Assembly: GCA_008638375.1 (NCBI GenBank)
Contig: CM018032.1
Location: 8,907,501-8,971,500 of the forward strand
Length of the DNA: 64,000 bases
Direction: 5' to 3'
Source of the DNA: Nyssa sinensis
Lineage: Eukaryota; Streptophyta; Magnoliopsida; Cornales; Nyssaceae
Under the pieces are notes generated by a model. The model was not told the DNA's origin. It saw only the letters and a program-made list of their open reading frames with translations, and did no database searches. Below, piece by piece: positions 11,196-21,985 of this stretch; the first letter of the stretch is position 1, and each line of letters opens with the position of its first letter. The translations under genes and the position numbers were made by a program.

Positions 11196-14100
11196 ATGGC
11201 GGATGGCTACTGGAATCGACAACCACATCTACACCCTTCGGCTGGCATGTTCAAACGACCTCGCTCTGACTACGGTAATGGCCTGCTTTGGTTGCAGATA
11301 TATAAATATATGTATTTATGTATGTACGCATTGAGCTTTCTGGTTACTTGTTAATTACTGGTGCACATACGTTTCAACGAGATTTGTAGACTTCCGTTCT
11401 GCATTTGATTGAGTTGTCTTGGTTAGAAGGCTCCTAAACCATGTGATCGAAAACCCCTAAAACATGTGAACCGATGATTTGAAACCTTTATTTATTTATT
11501 TACGGGGGAAGATTGCACATAATGATAGTTATGAGACATAGAGTCTTGGTGAACCCAAGTGAGAATTACAAATTGTCCAAGTGAGAATTAATCAAACGAT
11601 GAGCATTGCCAGGAAATTGTTAGGGAGGAGAGGTGAAAAGGCAACAGTTAGGGCAAGTTCGGGTTGAGATTGTTTTATATGGTGTTTTGTGGTAGTGGTG
11701 CATAAAGGTTTCCTTGGAAAGGCATTTGGCTTATCAAAGTGATTTTCAAGGTATCAGTTTTTTAGTAAGTCAAATTTACTAAAGAAGCACTAATAGATAG
11801 ATGCCCCTGTACACATGGCTAGTATACAAAAGAGTAACCTATACACCTATCAAAACAAAACAAAACAAAAGTGCCCAAATTATTTATAAAATCAAGGGAA
11901 AATTTCACTTAGATGGTTTGGCCTATTAATATTGACTTTAATAAAATGTCTATTCTACCCTTATTTTAATTTAAAAAAAATCAAATATGCACATTTTTTT
12001 TCTCTTTCGTCTTTCTGTATCTACAACCTTTATATCTACTCTCTCCACCAAATATTCCATGGTTTCACTTTTTTCTTTCACAACTCTCAATATTTGCAAT
12101 AAGGGATGTATACAAATATATATAACTTTTATGTTACCATATATATATACACAAACTCGCCTCAAACTTCTCAAAATGCCTTTATTAATTACCATATATT
12201 TGCGTGAACTCTGTGAAATAATTAATTTGACTTTTATAAATTAATTATTAACCTAAATTTGCCTCAAACTTCTCAAAATGCCTTTGTGTGAGAAAGGAAA
12301 ATCCTTGATGTAATGTTAGTGGCAAATGGGTCTGTTTAGTTGAGGAGCCATAGGCTAGTTTGGTTTGTAAGCTCTACACTAAAACGGCTCACAATTATGT
12401 AAATGTAAATCAAAGTTTTATTTGATGTGGAGATGTGGCTTTCAAGGAAAGATTCCTCATCTCTATTTGATGACCTCTAATAAAGAAGCCACGGTAGTCG
12501 ATTTCAGGTCCTTCTTGGGCAGTGGGGTTTTTGGACTCCCTAATTTAGGAGGGACTTTCACAATTGGGAGTTGGAGGAAGTTATAGCTCTAATGGAGGTA
12601 TTGTACCAATCCAAAGCAAATGTATAATGAGATGATACCGTCGGATGGGGAGCTAGTAAGGTGAGTAGCCTCATTGTCATATCTTTCTTAAGATGCATAC
12701 TTTCCTTGGAAAAACATTTGGTGACCAAAAGTCCCTCTTAGGGTGGTGTTCTATGGGTGGGCCACTACTGGGATGTGATCCTTATGGTGAATAATATAAA
12801 GAGGAGGGATTTTAAAATGGCAAATTGATGCTCCAAGTGTAAGGAGGAGGAGAGAGCGGATCACTTGTTTCTTCACTATTGGCAATAAATGAATTGTGGT
12901 ACCTTTTATTCTCCCTTTTTGGATGCCCTGGGATTATACCTTGTTTGGTGTAGGAGATATTCAAGAGTTGGAGATGTTGTTGCAAACAAGGTTGTTAAAA
13001 TCAGGATCCTACCTTGGATCGTTGGGTGGCATGTAGGATCGGGATTGTAGAATAGTAAGATCCAATAAAAAAAAAAAAGGGAAAAGGCTAGCAGTATATA
13101 TATAATAGATTTCTTTTTAAAATTAAGATAAAACAAGTCCATATATGCAAAAATAAATAAGTGGATCCTATGACAAACATATAGAATACGCACATATCCA
13201 CAATTTCACCTAACTAAATTTGATAATGTAGCTCAAATGGTAGAGCCCTTGCACCAATATTGTAATCTACAAGTTATACTGCTGATCTTTTTTGAAAAGA
13301 GAGAGAGAGAGTAGCAACAGGAAAACAAAAACTTACAAAATTAAGTTGTTGCATCCAGCACCAGCAAGGAAAAAATAGAGTAAGAATTGAAGAAAAAAAA
13401 ATTAACTTACACTGATAGAGCCGAAAACAAATGAAAGACGAAATTCAGAGACAAAGCAGTAAGCTGATCTTTTTTCCAACCAGCCATTATGTTGAAAAAA
13501 GAAATATTGAGTGTAATTAATAAGAGGGAGCCGTAAATGGAAGAGGAAAACAAATAAATGGAAAAAAAGAACCGGAGGAGGAGACTAGAGAACTGAAGAG
13601 GAGAAAAAGAGAAAAAGAAGATGAGAATGAGAAGAACTGAAAAAGAAGAAGTGAAGAAGGAGAAGAAGTGAATAATCGAAGAAGAGGATAAACTGATAAA
13701 GTGTACCGTGCTGTGAGACTTGAGATTGATTATAAACTTCAATAGATTTTCAACAATCAGCAGATAAAAATCCCTCAAAACAGCCACTATATTAACAGAG
13801 CAAAAATAAAACAAACACATTTGTAAATAAGACTATAAGAGAAAAAACAGAGCATCTGAACAGTGTAGTTACAAACTTATAAGCATTTAAACTTACAAAT
13901 CTACAAGAAACATAGTAGAAAATCCAATCATCCAAGTCGCCATGAAGCAACAGTAGCAAGGAGCTGATCGCAGGATGGTGGCTGTCTAAGACTCTTAAGG
14001 GCTTTTGTTTTTTGTTTTGCCCTAAATGATGTTTTTGGAGTCAAAAATAGGTGGATGGGCTTTTTTTTAAAAGATAAAAAGTGGGCTTTTTTGAGAAATA

Positions 14101-17100
14101 AGTGAATAAAAGGGTTTAAAACCAAACAGCTTTTAACAGGCCCAAAACAAAAAACAAAAACCAGCCTTTAAATCTGGATCGTTAGAATCGTATTCCAGAT
14201 CAGGATCCTACTATCCTACACGATCCGGATCGCAAAGCCAACCGAGCCTATTAACCAGCGATTTTGTATACGATCCGGATCATTTTAGGAATCCAGATTG
14301 CGATTTTAACAATCATGGTTGTAAGAGGAGTGCTCGAAGAATTTGGGATGTGACTCCATTGTGTATGTTACAGTGTATATGGAGATATTAAAATATGTGT
14401 GTTTTTGAAGTGGAAGAAACATCTTCTTGTAGAATTAAAGTTTTTTTTACGTCTTGTATGGATGGATTTTGGGTCATATGCATCCTCACGGGATGCTTTT
14501 GTAGAGTTTTTGGGAGATGTAAGGCTCTAATTTTTCTTTGAGTTGTCTCCTTTTGCATATAGGTTCACCCTCCTTGGGCATCTTTTAATAAATTTGTACT
14601 TACAAAAAAAAAAAAAAAGTACCCCGATGGAGACCCACCCCATTTTGTGATGGGATTAGAACGGGTTTGGGAGCAATTTTTCTCATGTGATGGGGTTGGG
14701 AAGGGGTCTCCTGTCCCACCCCTACCCCAACCCCAACCCCTACCCCCAAAAGAGTACACATCTGTATACTTCTGCCAATATTACTAATTTGCATCATGTT
14801 TAAATGAGTTTTGAGAATTGAATGGTGTGTTTGTTCAGTGCAATTTAATCCTTAAAGTTGTGAAGCCTAAAACTGGTTAAAAGACTGCTTGTTCTTATCT
14901 ATGCCTGAAAAGCCTAAAGGACTTTAAGCAAGATCACTACAAGATTCTTTTTCCCCTACTAAAATTAGAAATCCAAAATAAGAATTTTGAAAATTTGAAA
15001 ACTTATACAATTCTAGATCTATTAAACATCATATATAAAAATCCAATATTATAACTTGGTCCACAATCAAATCCATAGACTATTACATCCCATATTTAGC
15101 AAATCTGAAAATTAAGAATTTTTTTATTTAAAGTTTACTAGTGGCATACTAACTCAAAATAAAGATAATTTTTTTAGGATATGTACAAGTACTATAACAC
15201 TAAAAAATGCCAAAAAGGGGGCGCGTCCTTGTACAATAGAGGAATACATAGACAAAAGCCTTATAGGCTTATACCATACGCATATTGCTTAAAAACTTTA
15301 GAAAAAATCTACTGTCCTATAATAGTTCTGTATACTCCAGAAGGATAATTTATTTTATAAAATCCCCTTTAATTCATTCACATTGCTATCTACCCCTTCA
15401 AAAATTCTATGAATCCACTCATGCTACACGCACCACACGAGGTATAAGGGCATTAAATTCCACATGCGCTGCTTTGTTTTACACCTCCAAGCACACTACC
15501 CCAACACCGTGCCCAGCATAGCTCAAACAATCCCAAAAAGCGAAAGTAACGAATCCCCAAAGTCTGCGTCACTGAACAATATAGAACTGGATGGTTTGCT
15601 GACTCCTTCACCAAATAGCACATACTGCAACAATTTACCAACAAAACCCCTCCTATGCAAACTATTGATTGTGAAAGTTCCATCAAGAGCTGTTGCACAA
15701 ACATAAAAGTTCACCTTGGTGGGGGCGTTTGTTTTCCATATGCTTTTAGAAGGAAATGAAGACTCCCTCCCTTCTGATAGCACATTGTAGAAGGAACGGA
15801 CTGAAAATATGCCTTCCCTATTCGCAATTAACTTGATGTGGTCTTCCCCCTTGTCTTATGTGGTGCATTTGGGAGAGAGGAACCAGAGGCACTTTGAGAG
15901 CCTGTACACAAGTTGAAAAGAAGTTTTTTGAGTATGCTACATTCTTGGGCTATAGAGAAGGTAAAAACACCTTGCTAGAACACTTTTTACATTTCACAGA
16001 CTTCTAATCTTTTTTGTGTAATCATATAATTGTATACTTTTTATTTTGTTTTTTGTTTTTTGTATACACTCCAGCTCATACATGGGAATGCACATCCTTT
16101 GGCACCTTTTAATGAATATATATTTGTTAAAAAAGGAAAAAAAATTAATCTCTTCATTTTCTTTTAGTTTGTTGTCAACTTTATATCCTAGATTATCTTC
16201 TATATATTCTCTGATGCAGGCTCAATCCATTTTTGGTTTGTTTTTAGTCAAACATATCAATCCTAGATTATTAGTTTTGATTTCCCATTTGCTACCTCCG
16301 GTGAAACCTCTTACAAGAGGAAATTGGCTTTACAGAAGCCAAAAGTGGAATTTTTTTGCAGTAATTCTTACATTGTTAGCGTTTCTTTCTGCCATCCACT
16401 TTTCTGAATAATTAATTTGAACAAGGAGTTTTTTTTTTGCCTTTCTAGATCACCTCTTTTTGTTGTTTGAGAACTATTATCTATATTTGAAAGTCAACCA
16501 TGAAGCTAATTTCTCAACTAGTCAATACTGATTGTTGATTGACCTTGGATCATTTACTGGCAGCCAAAGCTTCCTATTAGTTTTTCATTCCCTTCTATTT
16601 ATTACTTTAGTTTATATTCAAACTAATTGACCGGTTCTTAAACCTGTTAATTTTTGCTCGATCAACCTTCCTTCTGGCCATTTGGCTCTAGTAGTTATTC
16701 TCCTTAAACTGCAACTTCGTTCATTTTAGTTGTCTTGATCCAGACTATTATTGATCAGCTGCTGGTTTCATTTTTATAGCGCCTAATGATACCTCTTTCC
16801 CTTTTATCATGTCATTATCTTATCCTAGATTGCATATTAAGGTTCCTATGGTTGTATTGATTTTATTCTTCCCATTTCTTATATCAAGTGTTGTTCCTTT
16901 GCTTAATTGTTTTAGGCAATGAGTGTAGAAATTTATCAGATTTAATTTTACTTCATAAGTGCATATTGTGTGTGACATGTAATGGGATGTTGAATAAAAA
17001 TAAATTTCTTTCATGATATGGAGTACACTTCAAGGTCTATCAATTAGTGCACTTGGACAACTATATTGTAATGCTAAACAAAATTGCACTGGAATGAGTT

Positions 17101-18662
17101 GAAATTTAATATTTTCCCCCCAATCCCCCAAAACAATTTCAGATCTCCCACCTTCTGGGGCGTCTTCAGCTCATGAGATGCACAATTATTTGGCTCGAGA
17201 TGCTGACCATGGTGGGCCTCGGGCAGTAAAGGACACAAAAACGATTGGATCGGCGTATGACCGCTATCTCCAGACTGCGGTAACCTTTCAAACCTTGGCT
17301 TATGTTTACTTAGCCATGCATCTAACTATTTGTTTGCTGCAAGTACTCATCCCATATCTTTTTTCTTTTTTTAGCAACTTCCTTCTTACAATTCTGGAGA
17401 AGCTAGTAATTATGGTGGAGTTGGGTTAGGAAGGGCTCTTAGTGGTGGAATGCCTGGTCTTCCAATAACTGATCATGTTGCTGCAGGTCGACGTGGTGCT
17501 ATTGGTTCAGATCTAGCACCTAATGGTCGAGGCGGTGCTATTGGTTCAGATCTAGCACCTAATGGTCGAGGTGGTGCTATGGGTTCAGATCTAGCACCAA
17601 ATGGTCGAGGCTTGAGTTTTGGTGGTCAGCTCTCAGTGGACACAATGGCCAGGCCGGGTCGTGAAACTGTACCTCTCCCACCAGATGCTTCCAATACTCT
17701 ATATGTTGAGGGACTTCCTTCTGACAGCACAAGGAGAGAAGTAGCTCGTATCCTTTTGATATGTTCTGCATAGGAATTATAGTGATATTTGTTTGTATCA
17801 TTTCATTCTTTTACTCAGTAATTTTGACGTTTTCTTCTGACTTTCCTTTACCTCATCTATAGATATTTTCCGCCCATTTGTAGGGTATAAAGAAGTAAGA
17901 CTTGTGAGCAAGGAATCTAAACATGTTAGTCAATTGTGACTTTCAATTAACACTCTATTGTTCTGATTGGCTTTACTTTGTTCATCTCTTAGTTACTGAT
18001 GTAGACTTGTTCAGAATTGTCACTCTTTCTCCACTAAGACTCTGTTTGCTTATTTTGCAGCGTGGTGGAGATCCGCTAATTCTTTGTTTTGTGGACTTCA
18101 TAAACCCAGCCTGTGCAGCAACTGCTTTGAGTGCCTTGCAAGGTGATCACTTTTCTTTTTTATCTATTTGGCATGAATCTGCATGGGATAGCTCAATGGG
18201 AGCCTTGCACCTTAGGAAGTGCAAGGTCTCTACTTCAAGTCCCTCCCGCACACGTTCATACAAAATATGCTGGAATTCCTTGTGACCCAAAAAAATGAAA
18301 TAAAAAAGATGGACATGAAAGGTGATTTGGAATTGGTGCTTTTCTGCGTATAGAAGCAATTGCTATATTTCTGTTTTGTTGTCCAAAAGAATGCTATGGT
18401 AGAAGCATGTAATTAGAGGAGAGTATTCATGTTAATGAGTTGGAATATCTATTTGGCAGTTCCTATCAAGATGTAATAAACCAGTGTGCAATTTATCTAG
18501 CGCATGTCCAGTGTCTATAAATGCCTGGAGATCTTAACTTTGTAGTTGAATTGCACAGGTTATAAGATGGATGAACATGATCCGGATGCAGCCTACTTGC
18601 GGCTGCAGTTCTCAAAGTACCCAGGTCCAAGGTCTGGATCTGGACCTCGTGGGAAACGGTAA
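11196..18662 (+). CDS. RRM-domain RNA-binding protein, 278 aa, six coding exons
   Basis: Coding exons: 11196-11274, 17143-17279, 17375-17747, 17863-17924, 18061-18142, 18559-18662. All introns are GT-AG and all phases agree. The start is the first ATG after the 5'UTR splice (MADGYWNRQ). Residues 17-26 (GMFKRPRSDY) form a basic patch that could be a nuclear signal. Residues about 108-147 hold a 13-residue unit (GRGGAIGSDLAPN) three times. One RRM spans about 180-268: RNP2-like LYVEGL at 181-186 and RNP1-like LILCFVDF at 223-230; the tail ends GPRGKR. Layout and RRM wording resemble plant nuclear-speckle RNA-binding proteins (NSR type), which bind pre-mRNA and modulate splicing. That assignment is from family knowledge, not a search. 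The frame is intact. The first coding intron is unusually long (5868 bp) and full of transposon remains. Confidence 0.88.
12430..12989 (+). pseudogene. LINE reverse-transcriptase C-terminal end, first part
   Basis: Broken frames on the + strand read EATVVDFRSFLGSG and later CSKCKEEERADHLFLHYW. The second is the zinc-binding motif (zf-RVT: C-x2-C ... H-x3-H) found at the end of plant L1-type LINE proteins. Frameshifts and stops are present. The copy is cut at 12990 by a TIR element and resumes at about 14315. Confidence 0.7.
12990..14314. mobile_element. TIR DNA transposon, non-autonomous, inserted in a LINE
   Basis: The left terminus GGTTGTTAAAATC (12990-13002) is mirrored by GATTTTAACAATC (14302-14314), matching at 12 of 13 positions. 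Subterminal GGATCC/GATCCGGATC words occur on both sides. The LINE sequence continues on either side, which supports insertion. The interior has purine-rich runs (13550-13690) and a SINE-like segment, with no transposase. The target duplication is not clear. It shares its end design with 8399-9261. Confidence 0.6.
13225..13300 (+). repeat. Possible tRNA-derived SINE fragment
   Basis: TAGCTCAAATGGTAGAGC resembles a pol III A box from a tRNA-like SINE head. It is followed about 40 bases later by a poor B-box candidate and then a (GA)n stretch. It lies inside the TIR element. Confidence 0.3.
14315..14620 (+). pseudogene. LINE tail, second part, with poly(A)
   Basis: Continues the LINE copy after the TIR element: degenerate ARRIWDVTPLC, which corresponds to the RRIW...P-C-W-W region of plant LINE C-termini. 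It then has an untranslated tail ending TTTTAATAAATTTGTACTTAC and a 14-base A run at about 14605-14618. The poly(A) marks the 3' end of the retroposed copy. Confidence 0.6.
14619..15449. other. Intron DNA with a C-rich patch
   Basis: 14630-14755 is unusually GC-rich for this locus and contains a CCCTACCCCAACCCC-like run (14715-14750), recalling degenerate telomere-type repeats or a simple expansion. The rest is AT-rich with nothing recognised. Confidence 0.35.
15450..15783 (-). pseudogene. LINE zinc-finger (zf-RVT) fragment
   Basis: On the - strand FPSKSIWKTNAPTKVNFYVC, then TINSLHRRG, then in a shifted frame CYLVKESANHPVLYC. This matches the plant LINE pattern of W-K-(S/T)-x-APxKVxFF followed by a CxxC...HxxxHC zinc motif, with key residues lost. 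It is inverted relative to the neighbouring LINE tail at 15800-16135. Confidence 0.6.
15800..16135 (+). pseudogene. LINE C-terminal tail fragment
   Basis: A short + strand frame reads LMWCIWERGTRGTL, comparable to the LVWC-WxERN-R-FE block at the end of plant LINE ORF2. It is followed by an untranslated tail ending CCTTTTAATGAATATATATTTG and a short A run, like the tail at 14315-14620. Confidence 0.5.
17490..17610 (+). repeat. 39-bp coding tandem repeat, three copies (RRM gene exon)
   Basis: The unit begins GGTGCTATTGGTTCAGATCT and is repeated head to tail three times, in frame, giving GAIGSDLAPNGRG per unit. The copies differ by one to three bases. The reading frame is kept, so copy-number change would alter protein length without breaking the RRM downstream. 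Confidence 0.9.
18178..18310 (+). repeat. SINE-like insertion in intron 6 of the RRM gene
   Basis: GATAGCTCAATGGGAGC (A-box-like, 18187-18203) and GGTCTCTACTTCAAGTCCC (B-box-like, about 18225-18243) have tRNA-like spacing. An A-rich 3' part follows (about 18285-18310). This fits the head of a tRNA-derived plant SINE on the gene's own strand. Target duplications were not resolved. Confidence 0.5.
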
Positions 18663-20399
18663 ATTGACTTCAGGTGAGGATGCTCAGGTTGAATGCAAAT
18701 TTGCATTTGCTGGTACATATCTATCTTCATGTATTTCCTCCTTCTGGATGAAGCTTTTCTATTTAAGTACTGTCCCTGGAACATGCAATTTTAGATTGCT
18801 CAACCATGGCCATATGTATGAATGGTATGGGGATGCAACAAGTATTGAGGGGGGGCAACGTGCGTGTAGCTTATATAATTTTAATTATGCAACTGAAAAA
18901 TAGAGTTTCCTTGCCGGAAAGCTTTTTAAAATTTTATTTCAGAAGTAGAAACGTTTGTTGTATGATTGTCGTCGCTATGTTAGATCTCTTTCTATTCTCC
19001 TGTTTAACATGTGATAGCAGGTGAACGAGTGCATTTTACCTTCTAATTTTATGCTAAAAAGGGTCTCCCCATCAAGGCTTTGTTTTGGTTTGTTTTAGTT
19101 TGCGGTCAATTTAATGCTCCTACTTAGATGTGACTATTCTAACCTAAACCCATGAACCCTCCCAATATAAATGGGCTTGGATTGATGAAATTTCCCATGT
19201 AGGCTGTAAATGGGTAGCTTGTTAAAGACCATTTATTTACCTGGTTGGGATGGGTTTCAGAGCAAAACTATTTATAACCAATTTCCTTTCGACGAATAAA
19301 ACCAGAATCTATAGATGTATTGTTCATGATGCTTCTCCCTTCCAATCCCCCTATGTATTTGCATTCTCTCGACAAGACCCTCCGTCTATCTCCTCTCCGG
19401 TCCACCACAAGAACCATCTTCAAGACCACTCTCAATTTCAGCGTTGTCACGTTGCAAGCTCTCATATTGAACCCCTCCTATCGACTACTGGGTCAAGCTG
19501 ACCTCCTATTAACTACTCTGGTAGTTTATTCACATTTTTATGTCTACAGCATAAGAAATAAATACGTTATGCTTGATTGCGATAAGTATTTGCTTGTTTG
19601 CCTTGGAATTGACCCTTTCTTTCCTTTTTCTTTTTTTAAATATATTTTTGTTTGATTATTGGTATTTGTTTGCATTTTCATATACACATATTGATTTAGT
19701 AATTTAATTAGTTAATAATGGCTTTTGATGGCGTAAAGATGTTCAATTGTTGGAGTTTTCATATCTCCGCATACATCTACATATATTTTTGTAAATATGG
19801 AATTGAATTTTTTGTTTTCTTGAATTCAATGTGTTTGGGAATTCGTTTTGTGCAAAGCATTCGTTTACGCAAAGTGATGAGGTTGGAAACCAGTTTTCTT
19901 TTTTAGCTGAAAGAGCGAGAGAGTATTAGAGGAGTTGATAAAAGCTTGATTTGGAGATGGGCTTGGGAGATGGAAGAGAGATGAAGACAGAGGAGCGTCA
20001 ATGGTGGCTGGATTGGTATTGTTTGTGTGGAAGTGTTGGAGAGGGACGAGGGTTGGATTGATTGGCCAAGTCAAAGGCTGTGAGGAGGGCCACTGGTGTA
20101 GTTTGTGAATTTCTGTGTATTCTGGTTGTGGTATTTTAGGACTCGGGTTAACAAACTGGGTCTTGTTGTGCAACAGGTGATGGTGATGACAGTGACAAGG
20201 ACATGGTGAGAAATGGCTTTCTTCTATTGGTAGTTGTGGTGGTGGGAGAGGTGGTTGGGAGGAAGATGGTGGAGGGACATAAGAGGTAGTGAGAATATTT
20301 TTATTTATTTATTTCTGTTGTGGTGGTGGGAGAAGTGGTTGGGAGGAAGATGGTGGTGGAGGGAAATAGGAGGTAGTGATAATAATTAAATTCGAATAT
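18663..20399. other. 3' flank of the RRM gene and intergenic DNA
   Basis: The 3'UTR must begin here but no clear polyadenylation signal stands out. Several short open frames (for example 19250-19501 and 19865-20173) have no recognisable domains. A word of about 30 bp rich in GGTGGTGGGAGA(A/G)GTGG is repeated near 20235 and 20320. Confidence 0.4.
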
Positions 20400-20995
20400 G
20401 GGTTAATGGGTAGACCATCTCCTTAGTTGTTGCCCTTTGTGCAAAGAAGAGGAATCAGTAGACCGTCTTCTTCTCCATTGCAAGTTCTTCACTGATATAT
20501 GGAGCCTCCTCTTCTCTATTTTTGGGTGCTCATGGGTTATGCCAGCCAAGGTGAAATATCTCTACCATCTTCTTCTCCATTGAAAGTTCTCCACGGATAT
20601 ATGGAGCCTCCTGTTCTCTATTTTTGGCTGCTCATGGGTTATGCCAGCCAAGGTGAAATATCTCTTTTTGGACTGGCATTGTAAAAGCCCGAGGAAGGAG
20701 TTAAGGTTAGCTTGGAGAATGACTCCTGTTTGTCTTGTATGGTGCACTTGGAGGGAGAGAAACAAGAGTTGTCAAAGGAAGGAAACTTGCCCTTGGAGAT
20801 TGAATGATATTTTTTTTTTCGAGGACTCTTTTCTGGCTTAAAGAGGATCACCCTCGATACCTAGAGAAATTCATAGATTTTTTTTAGGGATTTGAAGCTT
20901 ATAATTTTTGCGCCAGTCCCTTTCTTTTGTAAATTGGGTTTGCCCGTCTCGGACCCCTTTGTTTATATAAGCTCACATTTACTTATAAAAAAAGG
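20400..20995 (+). pseudogene. LINE tail with internal 102-bp tandem duplication
   Basis: + strand frames read LCKEEESVDRLLLHCKFF (zf-RVT zinc motif), WVMPAKV, and AWRMTPVCLVWCTWRERNKS, all typical of the end of plant LINE ORF2. A segment at 20462-20563 is repeated at 20564-20665 with a few differences. The copy ends in an untranslated tail and a short A run near 20985. Frameshifts are present. Confidence 0.75.
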
Positions 20996-21354
20996 GTTAA
21001 TGGGTAGAATTTAGGTCATCTATATCCATATTTGACTTGTTAAATCATGGGTTCTAATGGAGTTTGACCCGTTTACAACCCTCTTAGAATTTCCTGCTTT
21101 GCCAGTCTTTCAACTTTTTATGCCTACGGAAGATGAGATCATGATTGAATAGAGATGTATTTATGCATCTCTACTTGATGCCTGCATCTTACAAATACTA
21201 TACAAACATGAAAATATTCTTGGTGCAAAATGATAAAAGTTGTTCTATTATAACATCATGCTGTGAGTTTAAGTTGTGAAATAGTCACTGGAATAAAATT
21301 GTGTCAGATCTTGCAATTGCAGATAATTTGTCTTTCCTCACTTGTGATCCCTAT
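20996..21354. other. Intergenic
   Basis: AT-rich stretch between the LINE tail and an AT-rich repeat. Nothing recognised. Confidence 0.4.
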
Positions 21355-21985
21355 CAGAGCATGCCCGGCAGGCTGACTATATGCCCCTGTTAGCTAAAAT
21401 AATTTTTTATTTTTTTAAAAAAGTTTTTTGACTAATCATCAAGCTAACTAAAATAGTTTTGAGATATCTTACTAATTATTAATAGCTAGACAAATTGAAT
21501 GGTTGTTTTTTATTATATTAATAATTAGTAATATATATATATATATATATGTTAATGATTTAAAATATTCTCTTAGATTATTATATTAATTTAATAAAAA
21601 AGATAATAGAATATTAACTAGTTAATTATATTAACTTTTATGATGATGTCTAGTTTAGACATGTTAGGATTGTATTAATTATATTTATAATTATTTTTTA
21701 ACTTATTTTTATTGTGTTTTATCAAAAATAAAATAAAATAAAACATGACCGTTAAAAAATGACACTTATAAATTTACCATTGGAATGTTGAAATATGACT
21801 GTTAAAAAAATGATAATTGAAATTTGATTGTTAGACAATTTTAAATTAAAAAATTATTTAATTAAAATAGAGAATAGTGTTGAAGTTGGTTTTTAAAAAG
21901 TGATTAGTTAAAATAGAAATATAGTAATAGCAAGTCAAAATTGCTGGCATGAGTGAAGTTGCTCATGCCTCATAGCACATGAAGT
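21355..21985. repeat. Possible AT-rich MITE
   Basis: AT-rich block bounded by related words in inverse orientation: GAGCATGCCCGGCAGG on the left and the inverse of GAGGCATGAGCAACTTCACTC on the right. The match is weak and no target duplication is clear, so this is tentative. Confidence 0.3.

Larger units (their letters stand above)
11275..17142 (+). other. Giant first coding intron loaded with transposon remains
   Basis: GT donor at 11275 and AG acceptor at 17141-17142. The intron holds two LINE tails, an inverted LINE zinc-finger fragment, a TIR element and a SINE-like box pair. A word of about 25 bp beginning GCCTCAAACTTCTC is repeated at about 12159 and 12260. The stretches 11275-12429 and 16136-17142 hold nothing else I recognise. 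Confidence 0.75.

Noticed and set aside
14715..14750. CCCTACCCCAACCCC run as an internal telomere repeat
   Set aside because: It does not keep the plant telomere unit (CCCTAAA) for even two repeats. It is better read as a local C-rich expansion.
19250..19655. Two overlapping + strand frames after the RRM gene
   Set aside because: No domain, no splice sites tying them to the RRM gene, and comparable frames occur on the other strand.
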